Shown one piece after another: positions 22,469 to 32,227 of a DNA stretch of 34,289 nt. The stretch spans positions 1 to 34,289 of the forward strand of contig JAUREO010000018.1 in the NCBI GenBank assembly GCA_030827365.1, written 5' to 3'. Made by a program: the position numbers and the translations under genes. The notes beneath the pieces are model-generated. The model had not been told where the DNA came from, made no database searches, and saw only the letters and a list, made by a program, of their open reading frames with translations. Source of the DNA: Candidatus Poseidonia sp. Its GTDB lineage: Archaea; Thermoplasmatota; Poseidoniia; Poseidoniales; Poseidoniaceae. Position 1 is the stretch's first letter; the number at the start of each line of letters is the position of its first letter.

Positions 22469-23710
22469 ATGTCAGATTGGTCCGCAAAAAATCCGTACAT
22501 GACCACAATTACTGAAAATTTCATTTTGAATGGAAAAGGTTCGAGTAAAGAAACTCGCCATGTTGTCTTTGCACTCGAAGATTCAGGTTTGGATTACAAA
22601 GTTGGGGATGCTCTCGGGGTTATTCCTGAAAACCCACCTCATATCGTCGATGAACTCATTGAAGTTCAAGGTTGGAATCCAAACCACATCGTGACGACCC
22701 ATAATGGAGATAGAGAACTCCGTGTAGCACTAAAGAAAGATTTTGAAGTCCATTTAGCCAACAAAAAATTTGTCGCCTCATTGGCTCAAAAAATAGTTTC
22801 AAGCGGAATTGATATTTCGATGTCATTTGTAAACAGGCAGCGTACAGTCATCACCTCTGGTTCGAGTGGTTCAGCCCAATTGCTACTACCAAGCGTTCCT
22901 TCTGATGACCCTGCATCAAAAATTGAGGCCATTAATTCAACGACAGAAACTATTGAAAACTATCTCTGGACACGAGATTACATTGACATTATGCGAGAAT
23001 TTAATGTGAAATATTCTCCTGAAGAGTTCCTTGATCTCGCTGATCGACTCAAGCCTCGACTCTATTCCATTGCATCTTCCCATGATGCACACCCGGGATT
23101 TGTCGAACTGACCGTAGGAATTGTCAGATTTGAATACAACAACCGACCTCGAGGTGGACTATGTACGCAGTTCTTAGCCGATGAAATTGGTACAACTGGC
23201 GAACCTATTGGAATTTTCATGTCACCAACAAAATCATTCATTTTACCCGAAAACAAGGATATTGACATCATCATGGTTGGACCTGGGACGGGTATTGCAC
23301 CCTTCCGTGCTTTCATGGAACAACGTGTTCACGATGGTGGGGGTGGAAGAAATTGGCTTTTCTTTGGTGATCAATCTGAAAAGACGGAATATTACTACAA
23401 AGATACGATTGAATCTTGGCTGGATGAAGGACATCTCTACCAATTTACAACCGCCTGGTCAAGAGACCAAGTTGAAAAAATCTACGTCCAGCATCGAATG
23501 AAAGAACATGGCAAAGAATTGTGGAATTGGATTGACAATGGGGCATACTTCTATGTCTGTGGTGATAAAAGTAGGATGGCAAAGGATGTCCATAGAGCCC
23601 TTATCGAAATTGCAATGGAACACGGAGGCATGAACGAAACAGACGCCACCGATTTTATCGAAAAAACCATGATGAGAGAACAAAAGAGATACTTGCGTGA
23701 TGTATACTAA
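22469..23710 (+). CDS. CysJ-type FAD/NADPH reductase without FMN or ferredoxin domain
   Basis: 413 residues covering the FAD- and NADPH-binding halves of the diflavin (sulfite reductase alpha, cytochrome P450 reductase) family. PRLYSIASS (196-204) and RGGLCTQFLAD (228-238) bind FAD. GPGTGIAPFRAFM (271-283), WLFFGDQS (296-303) and YVCGDKSRMAKDVHRAL bind NADPH. The C-terminus RYLRDVY ends in the aromatic residue that stacks on the flavin. The helical insert between the halves is retained. The N-terminal flavodoxin domain of CysJ and the two ferredoxin clusters of BoxA are absent, so a separate carrier is needed. It may feed electrons to the BoxB-like oxygenase 15 kb away, or to sulfite reductase; context does not decide. 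The ATG at 22469 is chosen; a GTG at 22460 is possible. Confidence 0.82.
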   Translation: MSDWSAKNPYMTTITENFILNGKGSSKETRHVVFALEDSGLDYKVGDALGVIPENPPHIVDELIEVQGWNPNHIVTTHNGDRELRVALKKDFEVHLANKKFVASLAQKIVSSGIDISMSFVNRQRTVITSGSSGSAQLLLPSVPSDDPASKIEAINSTTETIENYLWTRDYIDIMREFNVKYSPEEFLDLADRLKPRLYSIASSHDAHPGFVELTVGIVRFEYNNRPRGGLCTQFLADEIGTTGEPIGIFMSPTKSFILPENKDIDIIMVGPGTGIAPFRAFMEQRVHDGGGGRNWLFFGDQSEKTEYYYKDTIESWLDEGHLYQFTTAWSRDQVEKIYVQHRMKEHGKELWNWIDNGAYFYVCGDKSRMAKDVHRALIEIAMEHGGMNETDATDFIEKTMMREQKRYLRDVY

Positions 23711-23777
23711 AGTAAAATAGAAGATTTTTCTATGATATTGAGGGCATTTTTATAAAGAAACTTGAAGAAGTGGTTGT

Positions 23778-24365
23778 ATGCAACCAGCAGACCCGAATAC
23801 ATTTAGCCCAGCGACCGTTGATATGTCGCAACAAATGAATATGAATCAAGGAATGGTCGCAACACCGATGGTCGTTGCCGCTCCGAACGCAGGAGGCTCA
23901 AAGGTCAATATCATGGACTTCAGCTCTGCAATGAGCGTCTTCAAATATGGTTTAATCGCAATAGGAGGATGGATTGTGTCCGGAATTGTTCTCACCGTTG
24001 TCTGGATTATGGCGGTTCTAGTTGGATTATCTTCGGATAATAATATTGTTGGACTCATTCTTATATTGGGTGCGGCAATGACGACGATTATCGCCTATGG
24101 TCAAATGATCATATATCCAGTCGGCAAGGCACTCAAAGATGCTCGAAGCAGTGCGTCTTCTTTCTCTTACGCTGATTCATGGAAGGCAGCAATTTCAAGC
24201 TTCTTAGAAACCGTTGCACTTACGGTAATGATGGCCATTGGTTTGGCTGTTGGCATTTCCATGGAAATAACAGTCTTGTCTCTCCTTTCAGGAATCGGAT
24301 TCATGTTGTTTATGATTGGATATATCCCCTATCTAGCACGAAAGACTGCACAATTTGTAAACTGA
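23778..24365 (+). CDS. Unrecognised membrane protein with four segments
   Basis: 195 residues. The first 45 are hydrophilic and Met/Gln/Asn/Pro-rich (MSQQMNMNQGM), typical of a disordered cytoplasmic tail. Hydrophobic segments follow at about 56-82, 86-108, 139-160 and 163-183. The overall lay-out resembles Yip1-like small membrane proteins, but no signature is present and I do not assign a family. It is 67 nt downstream of the reductase; the gap contains two T-runs (ATTTTTC near 23725 and ATTTTTA near 23750) that may end the reductase transcript, and the gene may have its own promoter. Confidence 0.7.
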   Translation: MQPADPNTFSPATVDMSQQMNMNQGMVATPMVVAAPNAGGSKVNIMDFSSAMSVFKYGLIAIGGWIVSGIVLTVVWIMAVLVGLSSDNNIVGLILILGAAMTTIIAYGQMIIYPVGKALKDARSSASSFSYADSWKAAISSFLETVALTVMMAIGLAVGISMEITVLSLLSGIGFMLFMIGYIPYLARKTAQFVN

Positions 24366-24387
24366 AATTCATTAGTCGAAAACAGAA

Positions 24388-24479
24388 TTTACTCCAGAGA
24401 TTCGAGTGGCCTGGGGCTTCCTCGAATACAATGGGTAAGCTGTGACATAGCCCACTGCGAGTCCTCTGATTGGAGTAAA
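24388..24479. other. Foldable element in the convergent gap before metH
   Basis: TTTACTCCA (24388-24396) pairs with TGGAGTAAA (24471-24479) and encloses two hairpins: ATTCGAG (24400-24406) with CTCGAAT (24421-24427), and TGGG (24432-24435) with CCCA (24451-24454). This gives a three-way-junction shape of about 92 nt in the 195-nt gap between two convergent genes. It could be a small RNA on either strand or a 3' UTR structure. I see no C/D, H/ACA or tRNA signature. Confidence 0.35.
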
Positions 24480-24485
24480 AAACAA
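24476..24485 (-). terminator. Oligo-T stop downstream of metH
   Basis: Read on the minus strand this is TTGTTTTTTA, about 75 nt after the metH stop codon. It is the first oligo-T run in that direction, so it probably ends the ubiD-ubiA-metF-metH transcript. Confidence 0.4.
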
Positions 24486-24560
24486 TCTACGAGTTTGTGG
24501 GATCACTCTTCGATTTGTTAGAAGAACGCAAAGCACCGCTCTTGATGGAACTTTTGGTGG

Positions 24561-27500
24561 TCAGTTCGGGTCGTAGTCAATGATGGAGGCGAGCCAATAT
24601 TCGACTTCTCTTCGGGGCATTCGTTTGCGTTGTGCCAAATCCATCACTTGACCTTCATCGATTCGATTTATGGAGAAATAGGTTGCTTCCGGATGGCCAA
24701 AATACAACCCTGAAACACTTGATGCAGGAGATGTTGCACAGGATTCAGTCAAATGGAACCCGTGAGTTTCGGCCTCCAGGAGAGCAAAGAGTGAGCGTTT
24801 GTCGCTGTGGTCGGGACAAGCAGGATATCCAAAAGCCGGACGGATTGAGCGGTAATCGGCGTTCATCAAGCGTTCATGCGTCATGTCTTCGTCGTCAGGG
24901 AAGCCCCATTCTGTTCGTATGATTTGATGCAATTTTTCGGCGCTTGCTTCGGCAAGGCGGTCTGAAAGAGCTTTGATCATGATGGCATTGTAATCGTCTT
25001 GCTCGTCTTCATAGGACTGTGCGAGTGATTCGGTTCCGTGAACGGCAACTGCAAATGCCCCCACATGATCTTGAATCTCGTCTTGTGGTGCTACAAAATC
25101 GGCAAGGCAAATGTTCTGGTCCCCTACACTCCGTTGTTGCCTCAAGAATGCAAACCGGTACTTTTCCTGCCCTTGGATGATGACGTCGTCGCCTTCTGAA
25201 TGTGCTGGCCAAAAACCAGCAATAGCCTTGATGTGCAGCGAGCGATTGTGCATGACCTCCGCCAGTATTTTTTTGCCATTTTCAAACACATCACTCGCCG
25301 CCTCGCCCTGTTCAGGATGGCTGAGGATGGCGGGATAGGTGCCTTTCATGTTCCAAGCGGTGAAAAAGAAATTCCAGTCGATGTATGGCTCTACATCCGC
25401 AAGGCTGAGCGAGTATTCTTTCACACCTGTGAATGGGGCCTTGGTGCACGTCTGTTGGTTAAACTCAAGGACAGGTTTTCGTTGTCTTGCTTTTTCTAAT
25501 GTGAGTAAGGGCTGGTTGATTTTTCGCTCATACAAAGCCGTCAAACGTTTGTTTTCTTCGTCGAGTGTCTTCTTGAATTCCAGCCTCTTTTCCTCATCGA
25601 GCAATTGATTGAGCACCCCTGAAATGAGCGAGGCGTCCTTTACATGCACGACCTCTGCTTCGTAGGCAGGGTTGATCCTCACGGCAGTATGCTGGCGTGA
25701 GGTGGTGGCACCACCAATCAGCAACGGGATGGTCATACCCCTTCGTTGCATTTCTTTAGCCACTTCAATCATTTCATCAAGAGAGGGTGTGATGAGTCCA
25801 GACAGGCCGAGAACATCGGCCTGCACCTCTTCAACTTTATCCAAAATTGTGGATAGTGGCACCATTACACCAAGGTCATGGACGGCGTAGTCGTTGCATT
25901 GGAGTACGATACTTACGATGTTTTTTCCAATGTCATGCACGTCGCCCTTGACGGTCGCAAGGACGACTTCTGCCCGTTTTTTCTGCTCGGTTGCAGCATG
26001 ATGCATGTGGGGCTCTAACCATGCAACGGCTTTCTTCATCACTCGGGCGCTTTTGACGACTTGTGGAAGAAACATTTTGCCCGAACCGAACAAATCCCCA
26101 ACAACGTTCATGCCGTCCATGAGAGGGCCTTCAATGATGCTCAACGCATCGCCAACACCATCGTAGGCTTCAGCGACATCCTGTTCGATGAATTCGGTGA
26201 TTCCGTGAATCAAGGCATGAGCTAACCGATTTGCGACATCCAGTTCTCTCCATTCCTGTGCATTCTCCTGTAGGCTTCGTTGTTTTGAAAAACGATCGGC
26301 CATAGACACCAAACGCTCCGTTGCATCGGTGCGGCGGTTGAGAATCACATCCTCAACCATCTCTAACAAGGAATCTTCAATGTCCTCATAGATTGTCAGA
26401 TGGGAAGGATTCACGATGCCCATCGTTAGACCTGCGCCGATTGCGTGGTGCAAGAAGATGGCATGCATGGCTTGGCGAACCGTATCGTTTCCTCGAAATG
26501 AGAACGAGAGGTTGCTGATACCACCGCTAACCATGGATTGTGGACATGTCTCTCGGATAATCCTCGTTGCCTCGATGTAATGTTTTGCGAAGTCATCGTG
26601 TTCAGTCATACCCGTTGCTACGGCGAGTACGTTTGGGTCATGAATGATGTCTGAGGGGTGGAAACCAACCTTTTCAACAAGGAGGCGTTGAGCTCTTTGA
26701 GCGATTTCTACTTTCCGTTCCACGCTTTCTGCTTGACCATTCTCATCAAAACCCATCACGACCACGGCTGCACCGTAGCGATGAATCGTCTTCGCCTGCT
26801 CAAGGAAGACCGCTTCACCTTCTTTGAGGGAAATGGAGTTGACAATGGGTTTGCCTTGAATGCATTTGAGGCCAGCTTCGAGCACACTCCATTTTGAGGA
26901 ATCGATCATGACGGGTACCGAAGCAATGTCTGGTTCGGTTGCAATCATATTGAGGAAACGGGTCATGACCACTTCGCTATCAACCAAGCCCTCATCCATG
27001 TTGATGTCGATGATGTTGGCACCGTTTTGTACTTGGTCCCGTGCTACTTCCACGGCGTTTTCAAAATCTAAAGCGGTAACAAGCCTGCGAAATTGAGCTG
27101 AACCCGTGACGTTGGTGCGCTCTCCAACCATGATGAGGTTGGAGTCTGGAAGGATGGTGCAAGTATCCAAACCGGCATAAGTGGGGACCTCGCTTGGTTC
27201 TCCCGGAACCCTTGGAGGCAATCCTTGAACTGAATCGTGGATGGCTTGGATGTGTTCGGGCGTGGTGCCGCAACATCCCCCTACAAGATTGAGCAACCCG
27301 TCTCGGACCAACGAGGCGATGTGGGAGGCTGTAATGTGCGGCGTTTCATCAAAACCTGAGGGTGAGAGTGGGTTGGGTAATCCTGCATTTGGATAGATGT
27401 GGGTTCGGGTGTCGCAGATGTTGGCGAGTGTGGATAACTTGCTTCGCAAACCAGTGGCCCCCAATCCGCAATTGATGCCAATGCTGAACGGTTTTGCATG

Positions 27501-28205
27501 CTTGACGGTGGTCCAAAAGGCTTCAACGCTTTGTCCAAAAACGGTTCTGTCCCCTTCTTCTTGAATGAATGTCACTGAGATGATGATGGGCAACTCAACC
27601 TGTTTCATCTCAAAGGCATCAAACGTTGCCTTGATGGCGGCTTTTGCATTGAGCACATCGAAAATTGTCTCGATGAGGATGATGTCGCAACCCCCATCGA
27701 TGAGGGCAAGGAGTTGCTCAAGGTAGGCTTGGTAAACTTCATCCCAGGTCGCTGCTCTTGCAGATGGGTCCTCCACATCTGAAGAGGCAGAAAGCGTCAC
27801 ATTGGTCGGGCCAATGGCCCCAGCTACCCAACAACGCTTGCCTGTTTTTTTCTGATGTTTGCGCACTGCTTCTTTCGCAATCTTCGCTGCTTGCTCGTTC
27901 ATCTCAACAACACGGTGCCCTAAGCCGTATTCCGATTGGGCAATGCTGGTGGCGCCAAACGTGTTTGTTTCGATGATGTCTGCTCCGGCTTGGAGGTATT
28001 GAGTATGAATGGTTTCAATGAGACGGGGTTGGGTGATGTTGAGCATCTCGTTGTTCCCTTTCAAATCAATAGAGTGGTCTTTTAACAACCCGTCACGAAA
28101 GTCTTCTTCTTTCAAGGGATGCTGCTGAATCATGGTTCCCATGGCACCATCGATGATGAGCAATCGGTCGTTTGCCACCCTCTCCAGTTCATCCTTCAGA
28201 GACAT
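24561..28205 (-). CDS. metH: Cobalamin-dependent methionine synthase, full length
   Basis: 1214 residues, the full length of bacterial MetH. It moves the methyl group of 5-methyltetrahydrofolate via cobalamin to homocysteine. The order of modules is complete: homocysteine-binding domain (1-325) with zinc cysteines in GINCGLG and GGCCGTT; pterin domain (about 350-610) starting [14 protein letters not shown]; cap helices (about 640-735); B12-binding domain with [10 protein letters not shown] (about 753), whose His replaces the lower cobalt ligand; and a C-terminal activation domain with [12 protein letters not shown] (about 1118) for AdoMet-dependent reactivation. It follows metF by 6 nt. Many archaea use a short MetE-like core enzyme instead, so this long form suggests acquisition from bacteria. 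Confidence 0.97.
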   Translation of the reverse strand: MSLKDELERVANDRLLIIDGAMGTMIQQHPLKEEDFRDGLLKDHSIDLKGNNEMLNITQPRLIETIHTQYLQAGADIIETNTFGATSIAQSEYGLGHRVVEMNEQAAKIAKEAVRKHQKKTGKRCWVAGAIGPTNVTLSASSDVEDPSARAATWDEVYQAYLEQLLALIDGGCDIILIETIFDVLNAKAAIKATFDAFEMKQVELPIIISVTFIQEEGDRTVFGQSVEAFWTTVKHAKPFSIGINCGLGATGLRSKLSTLANICDTRTHIYPNAGLPNPLSPSGFDETPHITASHIASLVRDGLLNLVGGCCGTTPEHIQAIHDSVQGLPPRVPGEPSEVPTYAGLDTCTILPDSNLIMVGERTNVTGSAQFRRLVTALDFENAVEVARDQVQNGANIIDINMDEGLVDSEVVMTRFLNMIATEPDIASVPVMIDSSKWSVLEAGLKCIQGKPIVNSISLKEGEAVFLEQAKTIHRYGAAVVVMGFDENGQAESVERKVEIAQRAQRLLVEKVGFHPSDIIHDPNVLAVATGMTEHDDFAKHYIEATRIIRETCPQSMVSGGISNLSFSFRGNDTVRQAMHAIFLHHAIGAGLTMGIVNPSHLTIYEDIEDSLLEMVEDVILNRRTDATERLVSMADRFSKQRSLQENAQEWRELDVANRLAHALIHGITEFIEQDVAEAYDGVGDALSIIEGPLMDGMNVVGDLFGSGKMFLPQVVKSARVMKKAVAWLEPHMHHAATEQKKRAEVVLATVKGDVHDIGKNIVSIVLQCNDYAVHDLGVMVPLSTILDKVEEVQADVLGLSGLITPSLDEMIEVAKEMQRRGMTIPLLIGGATTSRQHTAVRINPAYEAEVVHVKDASLISGVLNQLLDEEKRLEFKKTLDEENKRLTALYERKINQPLLTLEKARQRKPVLEFNQQTCTKAPFTGVKEYSLSLADVEPYIDWNFFFTAWNMKGTYPAILSHPEQGEAASDVFENGKKILAEVMHNRSLHIKAIAGFWPAHSEGDDVIIQGQEKYRFAFLRQQRSVGDQNICLADFVAPQDEIQDHVGAFAVAVHGTESLAQSYEDEQDDYNAIMIKALSDRLAEASAEKLHQIIRTEWGFPDDEDMTHERLMNADYRSIRPAFGYPACPDHSDKRSLFALLEAETHGFHLTESCATSPASSVSGLYFGHPEATYFSINRIDEGQVMDLAQRKRMPRREVEYWLASIIDYDPN

Positions 28206-28211
28206 GGTGTT

Positions 28212-29168
28212 TCACCCTTGGAACTCTCGAAGAATTTGATTGAATACCAAGCTGTTGTTCATCGTGAAAAAGTGTACACCTATGACGCCATAATTGAGCA
28301 ATGCTCGTGCTTGGTTGACTGCATGTGCAATCCCAACCGGATACACTTCCTCGTCGGTTTCACAGGCATTGATATCGACAATAAGGTTCTGAGGGATGCT
28401 CGTTCCGAAAATTTTGGGCAATACCGTAAGTTGTTGTTTCGAGGTGATGACTTTGATTCCCGGAATGAGCGGTACATCGATGCCTTCCTCGCGGCATCTT
28501 TTCTCAAACCGATAGAAGCATTCGTTATCAAAGAACATCTGGGTGATCACAAAAGATGCTCCAGCGTCTATTTTCCTCTTGATGTTGGTGATTTCTTCTT
28601 CCAAATCTTGGGCTTCCGCATGGACTTCTGGATATCCTGCCACGCCAATTTCAAAGTTTGTGGCTCTCGCTTCGCTTACATCTTCTAGATACTTCCCTGC
28701 GTTCATGTCCACGATTTGCTCGACCAACTCGTTGGCGTAGGTGTTCCCATATGGGTGAGGAATAAAATGAGGTTCTGTCTTGTTTGGGTCGCCGCGAAGG
28801 GCCAATACATGGTTGAAACCAAGATAGTCCAAATCAACCAAGAAATCCTCGGATTCAAACTTCGAAAAACCGCCACAAATAACGTGTGGGATGACATTAA
28901 GACCGTACTGAAACTTGAGCATGGCGCAGACACCAAGCGTGCCCGGCTTTTTCCGATTCCAAATTCGCTCCATATTTCCGTGTTCATTGAGTCGGTCTAT
29001 TTTGTGTGCTTGGTGGTAGGTGACACTGACAAAGGCAGGTAGCCACCCATCAAGGCCGTTGAAAAAATCACGGATGTTTTCAAGTCCAAGCCCTCGGTTG
29101 GGGGGGAGGATCTCCAATGAAAACGGAAGGCCGCTTGCGGCATTCCTGTACAACGAAGCGACGTCCAT
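28212..29168 (-). CDS. metF: Methylenetetrahydrofolate reductase
   Basis: 318 residues of the MetF TIM-barrel family. It reduces 5,10-methylenetetrahydrofolate to 5-methyltetrahydrofolate, the methyl donor of MetH. FSLEILPPNRGLGLE carries the catalytic Glu. VSVTYHQAHKIDRLNEHG, VLALRGDPNKTEP (FAD/folate contact), GASFVITQMFFDN (flavin and folate contacts) and PLIPGIKVI are in the usual order. The ATG at 29168 is used; the frame continues to 29204 but the extra residues are not conserved. It directly precedes metH, so both enzymes of the methyl-folate branch are made together. A GTGAAACACC stretch that begins within the metF stop codon may be the metH ribosome site. Confidence 0.93.
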   Translation of the reverse strand: MDVASLYRNAASGLPFSLEILPPNRGLGLENIRDFFNGLDGWLPAFVSVTYHQAHKIDRLNEHGNMERIWNRKKPGTLGVCAMLKFQYGLNVIPHVICGGFSKFESEDFLVDLDYLGFNHVLALRGDPNKTEPHFIPHPYGNTYANELVEQIVDMNAGKYLEDVSEARATNFEIGVAGYPEVHAEAQDLEEEITNIKRKIDAGASFVITQMFFDNECFYRFEKRCREEGIDVPLIPGIKVITSKQQLTVLPKIFGTSIPQNLIVDINACETDEEVYPVGIAHAVNQARALLNYGVIGVHFFTMNNSLVFNQILREFQG

Positions 29169-29282
29169 GTTTAGCGGAAGGTATCTTCGTTTTGAAACCT
29201 TCACAATTCTTGAGGTGTGTCAATTGCCAGGGATGTTCAGTGTCAAAGTACCCCCTTTATTTGAGTACCAATGGGCACACCA

Positions 29283-30167
29283 TTAGAACATGAGGGAAAG
29301 GACCAACATCCATCCAGTCGACATCGATACTTGGAATAGTCTGCTTTGAAAATCGACCAAAACATCACGTCGAACGATAATAAAGAGATGAACAAGTCCG
29401 AGGAAAACTCCACTTGCAGAAAAAACGTGTCCATCTGTAGGGTTTGCCAAAACGAAACACCCCACCCACAACACAGTCAGCATACCAGATGCTATCGTTG
29501 TAGCAAGTTCTCCGAACTGAGCGGGGAAAGAAAAGACTCCTTGATCACGGTCGCTCTCCACGTCCATACGTGCATAGTTGATGTCGAAAGTGGTAATCCA
29601 TAAGGCAACTCCTGCAGACAATGGAAGGATCGTTGGCACCCAAAGGAATTCTTGTCCAGAGGCTAAGTCCCCCGTGATGCTCGCCCAACCATGGATGTCA
29701 GCCGCAATGGCAACCCAAGCACCTGCTGGGGCTAAACCGAGGCACAACCCCAACCATAAATGGCACAACCAAGTAAAGCGTTTCATGAATGGGTAGGCGA
29801 CAAAGGCAAGGACGGGAAGCCACGCCATCATCAACGCAACCTCATTGAGCATACTTGCACTAAGGAGCAGTAAGACAAGGAATCCTCCTGCGAGGAGCCA
29901 TGCCGATGGAAGGCTCATTGAACCAGAGGCCAAATGTCTCTGCATCGTTCGTGGGTTCTTTGCATCGATGTTGCGGTCTATGATTCGATTTAGGGCCATT
30001 GCTAATCCCCTTGCCCCCACAGCTGCAAGGAGAATCCACATGAGGTCAATGCCAAGGGTCAAACCAAATTGCTCAAGAGCGATGAAATATCCTAAGAGGA
30101 CGAATGGTAGAGAGAACAAGGTGTGCTCGATTTTTACGAAGGAAAGTACTTGTTTGAAGTCCATCAT
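29283..30167 (-). CDS. UbiA-family prenyltransferase, MqnP-like
   Basis: 294 residues with eight or nine membrane segments. It attaches a polyprenyl chain to an aromatic ring for quinone synthesis. The first Asp-rich motif is ALNRIIDRNIDAKNPRT (about 58-74). This NRxIDRxIDAxNPRT form is that of MqnP/UbiA enzymes acting on aromatic acids, not of the geranylgeranylglyceryl phosphate synthases of lipid synthesis. The second is DINYARMDVESDRDQGVFS. The ATG at 30167 overlaps the ubiD stop by 4 nt (ATGA). Pairing with a UbiD decarboxylase suggests the late part of menaquinone (futalosine route) or a similar quinone pathway. Substrates are inferred. Confidence 0.88.
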   Translation of the reverse strand: MMDFKQVLSFVKIEHTLFSLPFVLLGYFIALEQFGLTLGIDLMWILLAAVGARGLAMALNRIIDRNIDAKNPRTMQRHLASGSMSLPSAWLLAGGFLVLLLLSASMLNEVALMMAWLPVLAFVAYPFMKRFTWLCHLWLGLCLGLAPAGAWVAIAADIHGWASITGDLASGQEFLWVPTILPLSAGVALWITTFDINYARMDVESDRDQGVFSFPAQFGELATTIASGMLTVLWVGCFVLANPTDGHVFSASGVFLGLVHLFIIVRRDVLVDFQSRLFQVSMSTGWMLVLSLMF

Positions 30168-32104
30168 CCTTGTCCCCCAAACGATAGATGAGGCGGCCAA
30201 GTGTATTTTTCAAGTTCGGGATGGGAAGCAACCTTCGCAAGCGTCTCTTCGTTGTGCAAGGTTACGGCAGGCCAACGACGAACGCCGTGTTCAACCGAAG
30301 GAATGGGTGTCGTCGCATCCCAACAGACTCTGTCTCGACCTTTATCGAAACTCAAGCCTCGACCTACATCAAATCTTGAAGTGAGTTGCCATAGCAATCG
30401 ACGGCGTGCTTTTTGACAAGAAAGGTCAAGGTCATCGTTGGTGATGAATAACCAGCGTAGATTCTTTTTAGAGTCCAATTGCCAAATTGAATTTTTCAAT
30501 TGAAGAATTTTTTCTCTACGGTGTGTTTCATGTTCATCATGACTCCGTTCATCTCCGGATTGAACACTTGGTGTTCCTGCAATGGATGTGCAGACGACGA
30601 GCATGTTATCTCGAAGCATGCGTGCTTGAACGACCCCCTCGATGTTGATGACTTCATCGAGTTGAGTAAATGCCTCAGAAAATGAGCCTTGTTGTCGCCA
30701 TGTCGGTGTGGACTGTTTGTATGAGCCTTCGAGAGCTGGAGCAGAAGAACGTGGGTCACTATCAACGATGGTGGTTGCATCGATGAGCAACTTATCATGC
30801 ACGTTCTCAAAAGGCGAGGATGCTTCTAAGGCATCAGCGACCATGCCAGGAAGCACAACAAGGTCTTGAGAAATCTCGACTTTATTGTTTAGGGCATCAA
30901 GGAAGGCCTCCAAATCTTTGGGGTCTTGAGTTGGGTCGACAGCCACGATGACCTTGAGAAACATCATTTGACCAGCCCCCAGAAGGCCAAGTGCTGTTTT
31001 ACGTCCTTGTCGTGGATAACGTTGTTTCGAAGCGACGATAGCAAGATTGTGAAAGCCAGTTTCAAGCGGCAGATGAACGCTTGCGACATCTCGATGTTGG
31101 AAACGCAGAACGGGTGAAAATTGCCGGCCGATGGCCTCACCCAAATAGCCATCTTCCATCGGCGGTAAACCGACGATGGTAGCGGGCAGTATAGCATCTC
31201 TTCTGCATGTGATGGCCGTCACATGAAGTACTGGATATTGACCGGTAAGGGAATAATATCCAAAGTGGTCACCAAACGGCCCTTCGAGTTGGGTCTCGGT
31301 TGGATCGCAGTATCCTTCAACGACAATATCTGCTTCAGCAGGCACATACAGGTCCTGGGTTTTCGCCTTGGTTATTGGTAGAGATTTTCGTCCAAGAATT
31401 CCTGCAAATTGATACTCTGATAGATTGTCTGGGAGAGGTGCGATGGCCGAAAAGATGAGTTCAGGTGGCCCACCGATACAGACTGCGACAGGCATTCTTT
31501 TTCCTTTCGCTGCGTGTTCTGCACCATGTTTGTGAATTTGCCAGTGGAGCCCGAGTTCTGTAGGGCTATGCACTTGGGCCCTGTACATTCCAAGGTTGTG
31601 CTCTCCATCAGCATTTTTGGTGACCACAAGCGGTAGTGTAACGAAGTGGCCACCGTCCATGGGCCAAGTTTTGGGAATAGGCAGTTTTGTTAAATCATTG
31701 TCTAGCATGATGCGTTGACATCGACCTTTTCGAACTTTTTTGGGAGGCATGGCAAGAGCATCTTTGAGCAATGGAAGTCCTTTCCACGGCTTCCTCATAT
31801 AGAGGCCAATGTCCGGTTTCATCATCGATACCATTCTGTCGCCGATTTCTGTTTCATGGGAAGCACCAAGGGCACGGAGAGTTCGGTCATGACTACCAAA
31901 TGCATTCATGAGAAGTGGAATGGAAGATATCGTTCCATTTGTTAGGCGAGGTTGTTCAAAGAGAACAGCAGGGCCGTCATTCTTCACAAGGAGGTCGGCA
32001 ATCGCTCCGGCCTCATACTCAACGTCAACGGGTTGCTTCAATCGAAGCAATTCACCTCGCTTGTCGAGGTGGTCAACCCATCTTCGTAGCGTTCTCCATG
32101 CCAC
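30164..32104 (-). CDS. UbiD-family prenylated-FMN decarboxylase, MqnL-like
   Basis: 646 residues. UbiD enzymes use prenylated FMN to remove a carboxyl group from an aromatic or alpha,beta-unsaturated acid. Recognisable parts are GMYRAQVHSPTELGLHWQIHK, PVAVCIGGPPELIFSAIAPLP, and ETQLEGPFGDHFGYYS with the catalytic Glu region; MEDGYLGEAIGRQFSP and GQMMFLKVIVAVD follow. It is longer than the common 480-500-residue forms, with about 150 extra C-terminal residues, as in some menaquinone-pathway (MqnL-type) members. Translation begins at a GTG. It overlaps ubiA by 4 nt. A UbiX flavin prenyltransferase, needed to make the cofactor, is not in the window. Confidence 0.9.
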   Translation of the reverse strand: MAWRTLRRWVDHLDKRGELLRLKQPVDVEYEAGAIADLLVKNDGPAVLFEQPRLTNGTISSIPLLMNAFGSHDRTLRALGASHETEIGDRMVSMMKPDIGLYMRKPWKGLPLLKDALAMPPKKVRKGRCQRIMLDNDLTKLPIPKTWPMDGGHFVTLPLVVTKNADGEHNLGMYRAQVHSPTELGLHWQIHKHGAEHAAKGKRMPVAVCIGGPPELIFSAIAPLPDNLSEYQFAGILGRKSLPITKAKTQDLYVPAEADIVVEGYCDPTETQLEGPFGDHFGYYSLTGQYPVLHVTAITCRRDAILPATIVGLPPMEDGYLGEAIGRQFSPVLRFQHRDVASVHLPLETGFHNLAIVASKQRYPRQGRKTALGLLGAGQMMFLKVIVAVDPTQDPKDLEAFLDALNNKVEISQDLVVLPGMVADALEASSPFENVHDKLLIDATTIVDSDPRSSAPALEGSYKQSTPTWRQQGSFSEAFTQLDEVINIEGVVQARMLRDNMLVVCTSIAGTPSVQSGDERSHDEHETHRREKILQLKNSIWQLDSKKNLRWLFITNDDLDLSCQKARRRLLWQLTSRFDVGRGLSFDKGRDRVCWDATTPIPSVEHGVRRWPAVTLHNEETLAKVASHPELEKYTWPPHLSFGGQG

Positions 32105-32177
32105 GCCTCTCGGTTTCTGTTCTTACCTATGAACCTCCGTATTTCTCAATATTACCTTTGAATTCTTCATTTTCTCG

Positions 32178-32185
32178 ATAAAAGG
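32178..32185 (+). promoter_or_regulatory. TATA box of the YczE-like gene
   Basis: ATAAAAGG in the 123-nt divergent gap between ubiD and the YczE-like gene. A transcript starting about 25 nt downstream, near 32208, would leave a leader of about 20 nt containing GAAGGGTG before the ATG at 32228. No equally good box is seen for the divergent ubiD. Confidence 0.45.
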
Positions 32186-32227
32186 CACAAGTAGAATGAA
32201 GATGTCGCTGTGTCCGAAGGGTGCCTC

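Noticed and set aside
28119-28688. 189-aa open frame on the plus strand inside metH/metF
   Set aside because: It lies opposite two clearly conserved genes and shows no motif; it is a shadow of their codon use.
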